Below are positions 45,850 to 53,371 of a DNA stretch of 64,000 bases, one piece after another (position 1 is the first letter of the stretch; the number at the start of each line of letters is the position of its first letter). Both the position numbers and the translations under genes were made by a program. The notes under the pieces were generated by a model that saw nothing but the letters and a program-made list of their open reading frames with translations, was not told the DNA's origin and ran no database searches. The DNA comes from Intestinibacter sp964449895 (GTDB taxonomy: Bacteria > Bacillota > Clostridia > Peptostreptococcales > Peptostreptococcaceae). Where the stretch lies: assembly GCA_964449895.1 (NCBI GenBank), contig CAYVBY010000003.1:1-64000 (forward strand). The letters run 5' to 3'.

Positions 45850-46728
45850 TTGAAAGGTATAATACTTGCAGGAGGAAGTGGAACTCGTTTATATCCGTTG
45901 ACAAAAGTAACTAGTAAGCAGCTTTTACCTGTTTATGATAAGCCTATGATTTATTATCCACTTTCAACATTAATGTTAGCTGGAATAAGAGAAATATTGA
46001 TTATATCGACAATTGAAGATATAGATAGATTTAAAGCTTTATTAGGTGATGGAAGTCAATATGGAATAAGTATTAGTTATAAGATTCAGAAAAAACCTGA
46101 GGGGTTGGCACAGGCCTTTATTATAGGTGAAGAATTTATAGCAGATGATTCTTGTGCGATGATTTTAGGAGATAATATATTTTACGGAAATGGATTTACT
46201 AAAATATTAAGAAAAGCGGCTAGTCAAACTAATGGAGCTACTATTTTCGGTTATTATGTAGATGATCCAAGAAGATTCGGAGTTGTTGAATTTGATAGTA
46301 ATGGAAAGGCTATCTCTATAGAAGAAAAGCCACAAAATCCAAAGTCTAATTACTGTGTAACTGGACTTTATTTCTATGACAATAAAGTTGTAGATATAGC
46401 TAAAAATATAAAGTTTTCTGAGAGAGGAGAATTAGAAATAACTGACATTAATAAAATTTACTTAGAATCAAATGAACTTGAAGTTTTAACACTTGGTAGA
46501 GGATTTGCATGGATTGATGCAGGAACTATAGACTCTTTAAATGAGGCAAGTGAATTTATTAAAGTTATAGAGAAAAAACAAGGTATAAAAGTTGCTGCTA
46601 TAGAGGAAATTGCATTTAAAAATAATTGGATAGATAAAGAGCAATTGCTAAAGCTTGCAGATTTATATAAAAACACAGATTATGGGAAACATTTAAAAAA
46701 TGTAGCAAATGGAAAATATTTATATTAA
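45850..46728 (+). CDS. rfbA: Glucose-1-phosphate thymidylyltransferase
   Basis: First step of dTDP-L-rhamnose synthesis (dTTP + glucose-1-P to dTDP-glucose). 292 residues from TTG 45850, after AAAGGAAGTGA; the GTG at 45841 is inside that site. Signature LAGGSGTRLYPLT, then KQLLPVYDKPMIYYPLSTLMLAGI, the active-site GDNIFYG and FGVVEFD, and IEEKPQNPKSNYCVTGLYFYD. The gene order here is A-B-D-C rather than the common A-C-B-D. Confidence 0.96.
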   Translation: MKGIILAGGSGTRLYPLTKVTSKQLLPVYDKPMIYYPLSTLMLAGIREILIISTIEDIDRFKALLGDGSQYGISISYKIQKKPEGLAQAFIIGEEFIADDSCAMILGDNIFYGNGFTKILRKAASQTNGATIFGYYVDDPRRFGVVEFDSNGKAISIEEKPQNPKSNYCVTGLYFYDNKVVDIAKNIKFSERGELEITDINKIYLESNELEVLTLGRGFAWIDAGTIDSLNEASEFIKVIEKKQGIKVAAIEEIAFKNNWIDKEQLLKLADLYKNTDYGKHLKNVANGKYLY

Positions 46729-46756
46729 ATATAAGTATTTATAAGGAGGAAAAGTA

Positions 46757-47740
46757 GTGAAAGTAGTTGTAACGGGTGGGGCAGGATTTATAGGCTCAAA
46801 TTTTATTTATTATATGATGGATAAATATAAAGACTATCAAATTATTTGTATAGATAAATTAACTTATGCAGGTAATATATCTACATTGTCGGGTGTGATG
46901 GAAAATAAAAATTTTAAGTTTATAAATGCAGATATATGCGATATACAAAAAATGGAAAAAATTTTTAAAGAAGAAAAACCTAATATAGTTGTAAATTTTG
47001 CAGCAGAAAGTCATGTAGATCGTTCTATATCAAATCCAAATGTATTTTTAGAAACTAACATAATGGGTACTTCTACGCTATTAGAATGTTGTAGAAAATA
47101 TGGTATTATCAGATATCATCAAATATCAACTGATGAGGTATATGGAGATTTACCTATTGATAGAAAAGATTTAACTTTTAATGAAGATAGTCCATTGAAG
47201 CCTTCAAGTCCTTATTCAGCTTCTAAAACAAGTGCAGATTTATTGGTATTAGCATATTTTAGAACTTATGGATTACCTGTTACTATTTCAAGATGTTCTA
47301 ACAACTATGGGCCATATCATTTTCCAGAAAAACTAATACCTCTTATAATATTGAAGGCTTTAAATAATGAAAAACTTCCGATTTATGGAGATGGAAAAAA
47401 TATTAGAGACTGGATTTATGTAAAAGACCATTGTAGAGCAATTGATTTAATTTTACATAAAGGAAAAATAGGCGAAATTTATAATGTTGGAGGAAAAAGT
47501 GAAAAAAGTAATTTAGAAGTAGTAAAAATTATATTGAGTATATTAGGAAAAAGTGAAAATTTAATTGAATTTGTTCCAGATAGGTTAGGTCATGATAGAC
47601 GATATGCTATAAATAATCATAAGATTGAAACGGAATTGGGATTTAAAAGAGAAGTAACATTTGAATCTGGTATAGAAGAAACTGTAAATTGGTACTTAAA
47701 CAATGAAAAATGGTGGAAAATGTGTTTATGTAAGGAGTAA
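46757..47740 (+). CDS. rfbB: dTDP-glucose 4,6-dehydratase
   Basis: Second step of dTDP-rhamnose synthesis, NAD-dependent SDR enzyme of 327 residues. Starts at GTG 46757 after AAGGAGGAA. The Rossmann start is VTGGAGFIGSNFIYYMM, followed by AAESHVDRSI, the STDEVYGDL region with catalytic Thr-Asp-Glu, YSASKTSAD with Tyr/Lys, and NNYGPYHFPEKLIP. All catalytic motifs intact. Confidence 0.96.
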   Translation: MKVVVTGGAGFIGSNFIYYMMDKYKDYQIICIDKLTYAGNISTLSGVMENKNFKFINADICDIQKMEKIFKEEKPNIVVNFAAESHVDRSISNPNVFLETNIMGTSTLLECCRKYGIIRYHQISTDEVYGDLPIDRKDLTFNEDSPLKPSSPYSASKTSADLLVLAYFRTYGLPVTISRCSNNYGPYHFPEKLIPLIILKALNNEKLPIYGDGKNIRDWIYVKDHCRAIDLILHKGKIGEIYNVGGKSEKSNLEVVKIILSILGKSENLIEFVPDRLGHDRRYAINNHKIETELGFKREVTFESGIEETVNWYLNNEKWWKMCLCKE

Positions 47741-47745
47741 ATAAA

Positions 47746-48597
47746 ATGAAAATTTTAATTACAGGAATAAATGGTCAATTAGGATATGACTTAGCTAGAG
47801 TTTTAAAAAAAGATAATCATGAAATAATAGGAACTACTAGAGAAATTATGGATATTACTGATTTTAAAAAGGTTGAAGATGTAATAAGTGAAATTAATCC
47901 TGAAATGATTATACATTGTGCTGCTTATACGGCTGTAGATAAGGCAGAAACAGAAGTATATATGTGTGAAAATATAAATGTATTTGCTACGGAAAATTTA
48001 GCTAGAATCTGTAGAGATAAAGATATAAAATTTATTTATTTTAGCACAGATTATGTATTTAATGGTCAAGGAGACAACTTTTTTAATCCTGAAGATAAAA
48101 TAGAAAATCAATTAAATGTCTATGGAAGAACTAAATATGAAGGTGAATTGGCAGTACAAAAATATTTAGATAAATTTTTTATAGTTAGAATATCATGGGT
48201 ATTTGGAATTAATGGAAATAACTTTGTAAAAACAATGATAAGACTTGGAAAAGAAAAAAAATCTATAAATGTAGTAGATGACCAAATTGGATCTCCAACA
48301 TATACATATGATTTGGCGCAATTAATTAGAAGTATGGTTCAGAGTGAAAAGTACGGAATATATCATGCTACTAATGAGAGTGTTTGCTCATGGTATGAAT
48401 TTGCATTAGAAATATTTAAAAATCTAGATATTAAAATAAGTGTAAATCCTGTGACTTCAGAAGAATATGTTTCACAGGCTAAAAGGCCTAAAAATAGTCG
48501 TTTAAGCAAAGAAAAATTAGTTCAAAATGGATTTAAAAAATTACCTCCATGGCAAGATGCATTACAACGATATTTACACGAATTAAATTGTTTATAA
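47746..48597 (+). CDS. rfbD: dTDP-4-dehydrorhamnose reductase
   Basis: Last step of dTDP-L-rhamnose synthesis. 283 residues. The NAD(P) fold starts MKILITGINGQLGYDLARVL, followed by HCAAYTAVDKAE, FSTDYVFNGQG, the catalytic YGRTKYEGE, and VRISWVFGINGNNFVKTM. The C-terminal RPKNSRLSKEKL is a standard RmlD feature. Placed 5 nt behind rfbB. Confidence 0.96.
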   Translation: MKILITGINGQLGYDLARVLKKDNHEIIGTTREIMDITDFKKVEDVISEINPEMIIHCAAYTAVDKAETEVYMCENINVFATENLARICRDKDIKFIYFSTDYVFNGQGDNFFNPEDKIENQLNVYGRTKYEGELAVQKYLDKFFIVRISWVFGINGNNFVKTMIRLGKEKKSINVVDDQIGSPTYTYDLAQLIRSMVQSEKYGIYHATNESVCSWYEFALEIFKNLDIKISVNPVTSEEYVSQAKRPKNSRLSKEKLVQNGFKKLPPWQDALQRYLHELNCL

Positions 48598-48611
48598 TAA
48601 GGGGTAGAGAT

Positions 48612-49172
48612 ATGTCAAAATTTAAAATTACTAAATGTGAGATAGATGGATTATATATAATAGAGCCTAAGGTTTTTTATGATGATAGAGGTTATTTTAT
48701 GGAAACCTACAATCAAAGTGAATTTGAAAAATTAGGACTAGATATGAAATTTGTACAAGATAATGAATCTAAAAGTAATAAAGGTGTATTGAGAGGTCTT
48801 CATTTTCAAAAAAATTATCCACAAGGAAAATTAGTTAGAGTAATAAAAGGTGTGGTTTATGATGTAGCAGTTGATATTAGAAAAGGATCAAATACATTTG
48901 GAAAATGGGTAGGAGTAGAGCTATCGGAAGAAAATAAAAAACAATTTTATATTCCAGAAGGATTTGCTCACGGATTTTTAGTTTTATCAGATGAAGCTCA
49001 GTTTGTATATAAATGTACTAATTTTTACCATCCAGAAGATGAAGATGGAATTATATATAATGATAGTTCTATAAATATATCTTGGCCTATATCAGAGAAT
49101 ATGAAAATTAAAATATCAGAAAAAGATAAAAAATGGGGAGGGTTAGAAGAATATGCTAAGTTACAATTATAA
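48612..49172 (+). CDS. rfbC: dTDP-4-dehydrorhamnose 3,5-epimerase
   Basis: Third step of dTDP-rhamnose synthesis (cupin epimerase). 186 residues from ATG 48612 with AAGGGGTAGAG upstream; an in-frame ATG at 48549 lies inside rfbD and is rejected. Motifs: PKVFYDDRGYFMETYNQSEF, QDNESKSNKGVLRGLHFQ with the catalytic His, VVYDVAVDIRKGS, and PEGFAHGFLVLSDEA. The 3' end overlaps the next gene by 20 nt. Confidence 0.96.
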   Translation: MSKFKITKCEIDGLYIIEPKVFYDDRGYFMETYNQSEFEKLGLDMKFVQDNESKSNKGVLRGLHFQKNYPQGKLVRVIKGVVYDVAVDIRKGSNTFGKWVGVELSEENKKQFYIPEGFAHGFLVLSDEAQFVYKCTNFYHPEDEDGIIYNDSSINISWPISENMKIKISEKDKKWGGLEEYAKLQL

Positions 49173-50358
49173 ATTTTTTGTACAGTTAGTAAATTCTTTT
49201 ATAAATAATAAATCTATAAGGCCAGAATTTGATGTAGATTGGGATGAAATTATTAGATTAGCAAAGATAAATAATTTATTAGGTATTTTATTTGTATGTG
49301 TAGAAAAAATGGACAAAGCATATAGACCTAGTGAAGAATTATATAAAGAATTAAAAAAATCTTTTTTTATTCAAGTTAGAAATAGTAATCAAATAGATAT
49401 GTATACAAAAAAGATTATAAATGCTTTTGAAAAAGAAAATATAGATCATATATTTCTAAAAGGATATGAAATTAAACATTGTTATCCTATACCAGATTTA
49501 AGGTCAATGTCTGATGTAGATATTGTTATAAGAAGAGAAGACAGAGAAAAATCACATAAAGTTTTGAAAGATTTAGGGTATGAAAGTAATTACACAAATT
49601 GTGAAGTATGGGATTATAGAAAAAAAATTTCAATTATAGAGGTTCATACTAGTATGATATCTGATGAGATTAAGCAAGGCATTGATTATAGCGGTTATTT
49701 TTCAAACCCTTGGGATTATGCAATCTTAAAAAATAATAACACATATAAGTTAAATGATGAGTATCATCTAATATTTTTGTTAGTTCATATGGCAAAGCAT
49801 TTTTCAGAATGTGGTTGTGGAATAAGAATGTTTTTAGATATAGATTTTTATCTTAAGGCATATTCTAAAACAATGAATTGGGATTATATTTGGGATGAAT
49901 TAAATAAATTAGAATTAATTACATTTACAGAAACTGTTTTTACCTTATGTAATAAGTGGTTTGATAGTGAAATTCCTATAAAAGCTATTGAATTAGAAAG
50001 CAATTTTTATAAAAAAATAACAGAAAACGTTTTATTAGGAGGTATTTTTGGATTTGAACTTTCAAATTATAAATTGGGAATGGTAAGACAAGATTTAAAT
50101 AATAGTAATTCTTATTTTAAATCTTCTTTGAAAATATGTAAAAGATTAATTTTTCCTTCATATAAGGAATTAATAAAGCATAAAGAATATTCTTATTTGA
50201 TAAATAGAAAATATTTACTTTGTTTTACTTGGATTTATAGACTTTTTTATATTTTAATTACAAGAGGAAAAAAAAGCATGGGCTATTTTATTAGTATATT
50301 ACTTGGAAAACATAAAGTAGAAGAACAAAAGGATACTATGGATAAATTAGGGTTATAA
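49153..50358 (+). CDS. Nucleotidyltransferase family protein (NTP_transf_5 type)
   Basis: 401 residues, no signal peptide. The nucleotidyltransferase core is IDHIFLKGYEIKHCYPIPDLRSMSDVDIVIRR, with the paired acidic DVD, followed by EVHTSM and LVHMAKHFSECGCGIRMFLDIDFYL, characteristic of the PF14907 family. These proteins accompany capsule loci and some RiPP clusters; in lasso peptide loci homologues tailor the peptide together with an HPr-kinase-like enzyme. Here PqqD, peptide and HPr-kinase-like genes follow immediately beyond promoter P2. Substrate unknown. Confidence 0.82.
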   Translation: MLSYNYKFFVQLVNSFINNKSIRPEFDVDWDEIIRLAKINNLLGILFVCVEKMDKAYRPSEELYKELKKSFFIQVRNSNQIDMYTKKIINAFEKENIDHIFLKGYEIKHCYPIPDLRSMSDVDIVIRREDREKSHKVLKDLGYESNYTNCEVWDYRKKISIIEVHTSMISDEIKQGIDYSGYFSNPWDYAILKNNNTYKLNDEYHLIFLLVHMAKHFSECGCGIRMFLDIDFYLKAYSKTMNWDYIWDELNKLELITFTETVFTLCNKWFDSEIPIKAIELESNFYKKITENVLLGGIFGFELSNYKLGMVRQDLNNSNSYFKSSLKICKRLIFPSYKELIKHKEYSYLINRKYLLCFTWIYRLFYILITRGKKSMGYFISILLGKHKVEEQKDTMDKLGL

Positions 50359-50384
50359 GATTTTTATTATATTGCCTAAAAATA

Positions 50385-50460
50385 AAAAGTAGTACTACTA
50401 GTAGTATAAAAGTAGTATAAAGATAATCGTACTGACAAAATTTGTATATAAAAATAAAAT
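50385..50460 (+). promoter_or_regulatory. Regulon promoter P2 upstream of the PqqD-peptide operon
   Basis: AAAAGTAGTACTACTA (from 50385) is followed by two further half-sites GTAGTATA (50401 and 50412). Then ATCGTACTGACA gives -35 CTGACA (50432-50437), exactly 17 bp, and -10 TAAAAT (50455-50460). The -35 and -10 hexamers and spacer length are identical to promoter P1. The start would lie near 50467, about 40 nt before the PqqD-like gene. Confidence 0.82.
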
Positions 50461-50506
50461 ATAAGTATATAAAGTGTAAATAGATAAAATCGAAGGGAGA
50501 TTTTTT

Positions 50507-50773
50507 ATGAAAATAAAAGAGGATTTTTACATAAAAGAAGTTGCTGGACTATATGTTGTTGTAGCAATAGGAGAAAATGCTGAAAATATGAATTCAATGA
50601 TTAATTTAAACGAATCAGCGGCATTTTTATGGAAACAATTAGAAAACAATATTACTAAAGAAGATTTAGTAAAAAGCTTAACTGATGAATATGATGTGGA
50701 TTATCAAAAGGCTAGCGTTTCAGTTGAAAAATTTATATCAAAATTAGAAAAATTGGGATGTTTAGAATTTTAG
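50507..50773 (+). CDS. PqqD-family protein (RiPP precursor recognition-like)
   Basis: 88 residues. FYIKEVAGLYVVVAIGENAENMNSMINLNESAAFLWKQLE is the beta-strand/helix pattern of PqqD, and the rest is a winged-helix-like tail (EDLVKSLTDEYDVDYQKASVSVEKFISKLEKLGCL). PqqD proteins bind leader peptides of ribosomal precursors and present them to modifying enzymes. Two small leader-like peptides are encoded directly downstream. No radical-SAM partner is seen. GAAGGGAG ribosome site. Confidence 0.87.
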   Translation: MKIKEDFYIKEVAGLYVVVAIGENAENMNSMINLNESAAFLWKQLENNITKEDLVKSLTDEYDVDYQKASVSVEKFISKLEKLGCLEF

Positions 50774-50816
50774 TTAATTCATTCATAAAATATATAATTT
50801 TATAGGAGGAAATATT

Positions 50817-50948
50817 ATGAGAAAAGAATTTATGGAACCAGAAGTAGAAGTTGTAGAATTTGAAGTATCTCAAGTAGAAGGTATAGCAACATCTGATGAT
50901 GTGGAAAATCCAGTTGGACCAGGTGCCGATTGGGGATGGAATGATTAG
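50817..50948 (+). CDS. Putative ribosomal precursor peptide A
   Basis: 43 residues starting MRKEFMEPEVEVVEFEV and ending GPGADWGWND. An excellent TAGGAGGA site lies 7 nt before the ATG. The N-terminal half is almost the same as in peptide B at 51766, while the C-terminal halves differ, which is the leader-core layout of RiPP precursors. The core has no cysteine and is rich in Gly, Pro, Asp and Trp. Lies between the PqqD-like and HPr-kinase-like genes. Function inferred from context; modification unknown. Confidence 0.72.
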   Translation: MRKEFMEPEVEVVEFEVSQVEGIATSDDVENPVGPGADWGWND

Positions 50949-50971
50949 ATAACTTAGTTTTATAAAACAAA

Positions 50972-51001
50972 TTGTAAGCTATGCATTTGCATAGCTTACA
51001 A
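50972..51001 (+). repeat. Perfect hairpin between peptide A and the kinase-like gene
   Basis: TTGTAAGCTATGCA (50972-50985) and its exact complement (50988-51001), a 14-bp inverted repeat. The kinase gene's AAGGAG follows directly and there is no T-run. Likely an mRNA stabiliser or cleavage site that uncouples the level of the peptide message from that of the enzyme. Confidence 0.7.
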
Positions 51002-51012
51002 AAGGAGAAAGT

Positions 51013-51741
51013 ATGGGAAAGTATAAAATCGCAGATATAAATATACTTATGGAAAACAGCGGAGAAAAAACTGAAGCAAGATCAGAAAAATATTTATATG
51101 ATTACAGTGGAGAACCTGATTTTAAGCTAATAATAGAAGAAAGTAAGTTTCCTATATTATATGAAAGACATATGAAAAGTGTTGAATATACAAGAGAACA
51201 ATTTCCAATAGAAGAGTTTGTACATAGTTTTTATGGAACTGGTTTTTCTCATAAAATATTAGAGTATAATGGTTGCATTTTGCATTCATCTGCTGTTGCA
51301 GTTGATGGAAATGCTTATTTATTTTCAGCACATAGTGGAACAGGAAAATCTACACATACTTCTCTATGGCTAAAATATTTTAAAGATAGAGCAGTCATAA
51401 TAAATGATGATAAGCCATGTATTAGAGAAGTAGATGAACAATTGTATGTATATGGTACTCCTTGGAGTGGAAAACACGATATAAGTATAAATGATAAATT
51501 TAAATTAAAAGCGATTACATTTATATGTAGAAGTGATAAAAATTGGATTAGAGAAGCATCTAAATCAGAAGCAATTTCATTGTTTTTAACTCAGACTTAT
51601 AAACCTAGAGATAAAGAACATATGGATTTACTTTTAAATATGATAAATAAAATTTTTAGCAAAGTTAAAATTTATAAAATGGGATGTAATATAAGTGAAG
51701 ATGCTGCTAAATTAGCATATGAAACGATGTCTAGATATTAA
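51013..51741 (+). CDS. HPr-kinase/PEPCK-like P-loop protein
   Basis: 242 residues. The P-loop is SAHSGTGKSTHT (Ser105-Thr116), preceded by ILHSSAVAVDG and followed by IINDDKPCI and VYGTPWSGKHDIS, the order seen in the catalytic half of HPr kinase and in stand-alone HprK-like enzymes. It lacks the N-terminal HprK domain, so it is not the metabolic HPr kinase. Homologues in lasso peptide clusters phosphorylate the precursor peptide. Sandwiched between the two peptide genes, which are the plausible substrates. Confidence 0.82.
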   Translation: MGKYKIADINILMENSGEKTEARSEKYLYDYSGEPDFKLIIEESKFPILYERHMKSVEYTREQFPIEEFVHSFYGTGFSHKILEYNGCILHSSAVAVDGNAYLFSAHSGTGKSTHTSLWLKYFKDRAVIINDDKPCIREVDEQLYVYGTPWSGKHDISINDKFKLKAITFICRSDKNWIREASKSEAISLFLTQTYKPRDKEHMDLLLNMINKIFSKVKIYKMGCNISEDAAKLAYETMSRY

Positions 51742-51765
51742 TTTAATAAAAAAGGAGAAATTTAT

Positions 51766-51900
51766 ATGAAAAAAGAATTTATAGAACCTAAAGTAGAAGT
51801 AATAGCGTTTGAATTACAAGAACAAATTGCTAGAGATGATGTTATTATTGATAGTGAAGGATGGGTTATTCCTACTGACCCAGATAAAGAATGGCAATAG
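51766..51900 (+). CDS. Putative ribosomal precursor peptide B
   Basis: 44 residues starting MKKEFIEPKVEVIAFEL and ending PTDPDKEWQ, with an AAAGGAGA site 8 nt upstream. The first 16 residues match peptide A at most positions (M-[RK]-KEF-[MI]-EP-x-VEV-x-x-FE). The remainder, IARDDVIIDSEGW onward, differs but keeps a DDV element, acidic residues and a Trp near the end. No cysteine. Probably a paralogue of peptide A with a different core. Confidence 0.7.
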   Translation: MKKEFIEPKVEVIAFELQEQIARDDVIIDSEGWVIPTDPDKEWQ

Positions 51901-52019
51901 ATTTATAGTTATAATTAGTAAAAAATTAAATAATATAATAATTTAAAATAAGATACAGTATATAGATAAATTTATTTATAGGCATTGTATTTTTTAACAT
52001 TATATAGAAGGAGAAAATT

Positions 52020-52391
52020 ATGAAAAAGTTAATAACAATTTTATCAGTATTTATGTTAAGTATATCTCTTGTAGCTTGTAAAGCTTCAGATAACCAAGTA
52101 AGTAGTCAAGGCGACAATCAACAAGTTACAAATGAGAATACTAATGATCCAAATGATGTAGAAAACAAAGTTGAATATAATTCTAATTGGGAAGAAGATT
52201 CTGATAAAATTAAAAATACTACTTCAAAGGATAAAAAATCAGACAAAAATACTACTTCAGACAATCAATCATCAAATAAAAATAACACAACATCAGATAA
52301 AAATAATGTAAGTGGTAATTCATCACAAGATAGTACTACTTCAAATAATAATGATAAAAATAATGATGGTTGGACTGATGGATGGAAATAA
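52020..52391 (+). CDS. Small low-complexity lipoprotein
   Basis: 123 residues. The lipobox is SLVAC with lipidated Cys20, so the mature protein is anchored on the outer face of the membrane. The rest is Ser/Asn/Thr/Lys/Asp-rich and probably disordered (SSNKNNTTSDKNN). It ends NDGWTDGWK, a Trp-Gly-Asp tail that recalls the end of peptide A (DWGWND). No known domain. In the same direction as the peptide genes and the exporter, and probably co-transcribed from P2. Confidence 0.72.
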   Translation: MKKLITILSVFMLSISLVACKASDNQVSSQGDNQQVTNENTNDPNDVENKVEYNSNWEEDSDKIKNTTSKDKKSDKNTTSDNQSSNKNNTTSDKNNVSGNSSQDSTTSNNNDKNNDGWTDGWK

Positions 52392-52415
52392 GTAAAATAC
52401 TTTTGGAGGATAAAG

Positions 52416-53264
52416 ATGAATAAAAATCAGGAATGGACAAAGGTTATAAAATCGGAGGAAAATTTCTTTAAATTAAATTTAAAAGAAATATTAGATTATA
52501 GAGACCTAATAATCCTTTTAATTAAGAGAAATTTTTCTACAATGTATAAGCAGACTGTTTTAGGTCCACTTTGGATTGTAGTAAATCCTCTTCTTACAAC
52601 TTTGATGTTTACTATTATATTTGGCTATGTAGCTGAAATACCTACAGATGGAATACCACAATTTATATTCTATATGGCTGGAAATATAATTTGGACATAT
52701 TTTTCTACCTGTTTGAATCAAATATCCTCCACTTTTTTGACTAATTCATCTATATTTTCTAAAGTATATTTTCCAAGATTAGTTATGCCAATATCAGTAA
52801 TATTTACAAAATTAATAGATTTTATAATACAGCTATTTATATTTATCTTTTTTATAGTAGTTTTTACTATAAAAGGTTGTAATATTTTTATAAATAGCAT
52901 GGTATTTTTATTTCCTTTTTTAATTTTGCAAACAGCGGCACTTGCATTTGGTGTAGGAACAATAATTTCATCTTTAACCACAAAATATAGAGATTTAAAT
53001 GTATTAGTTAGTTTTGGGCTTTCTTTGTGGATGTATTTAACTCCTATAGTTTATCCTATTTCAAAAATAGGAGGAAATTTACATACATTTTTAATGTTAA
53101 ATCCTATGGCACCTGTAGTTGAAACATTTAGATACATATTTTTATCTTGTGGTCAAATACCAGTGAAGTTTTTAATAATAAGTTCTATTGAAACTATAAT
53201 AATATTAATTATAGGAATTTTTTTATTTAAAAAAGTTGAAAAGGACTTTATCGATACTATTTAG
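52416..53264 (+). CDS. Polysaccharide/teichoic-acid ABC exporter, permease (Wzm/TagG-like)
   Basis: 282 residues. The ABC-2 pattern is LIILLIKRNFSTMYKQTVLGPLWIVVNPLLTTLMFTIIFG, with six hydrophobic segments and the closing TPIVYPISKIGG and LNPMAPVVETFRYIFLS. It pairs with the Wzt-like ATPase downstream to export a completed glycan or teichoic acid. GGAGGATAAAG ribosome site. A partial copy of its last coding bases is found 80 nt after the stop. Confidence 0.9.
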   Translation: MNKNQEWTKVIKSEENFFKLNLKEILDYRDLIILLIKRNFSTMYKQTVLGPLWIVVNPLLTTLMFTIIFGYVAEIPTDGIPQFIFYMAGNIIWTYFSTCLNQISSTFLTNSSIFSKVYFPRLVMPISVIFTKLIDFIIQLFIFIFFIVVFTIKGCNIFINSMVFLFPFLILQTAALAFGVGTIISSLTTKYRDLNVLVSFGLSLWMYLTPIVYPISKIGGNLHTFLMLNPMAPVVETFRYIFLSCGQIPVKFLIISSIETIIILIIGIFLFKKVEKDFIDTI

Positions 53265-53348
53265 ATTAAAATTTTAGTTTGGCTAATAAGTTTTATATTT
53301 GATAACGATTTAAAAATATAAAAAGGCTTTATTGATACTATTAGATAA
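53239..53348 (+). repeat. Direct repeat of the permease 3' end
   Basis: AAAAGGACTTTATCGATACT (from 53239, encoding the last codons and stop) is echoed by AAAAGGCTTTATTGATACTA (from 53321), which also ends in a TAG-type stop. About 25 of 28 positions match. The copy in the intergenic space has no open frame of its own. Suggests a recombination or duplication scar. Confidence 0.6.
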
Positions 53349-53371
53349 TGAAGAATTTGAGGTAGATTTAT

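Noticed and set aside
50972..51001. Intrinsic terminator after peptide A
   Set aside because: There is no T-run after the stem; the kinase ribosome site follows at once.
51013..51741. Metabolic HPr kinase/phosphorylase (HprK)
   Set aside because: It has the P-loop region only, without the N-terminal HprK domain, and sits in the peptide operon.
49153..52391. Lasso-peptide biosynthetic cluster
   Set aside because: No asparagine-synthetase-like cyclase or transglutaminase-like protease is present, so only the tailoring-type genes fit; reported instead as an undefined RiPP-like cassette.
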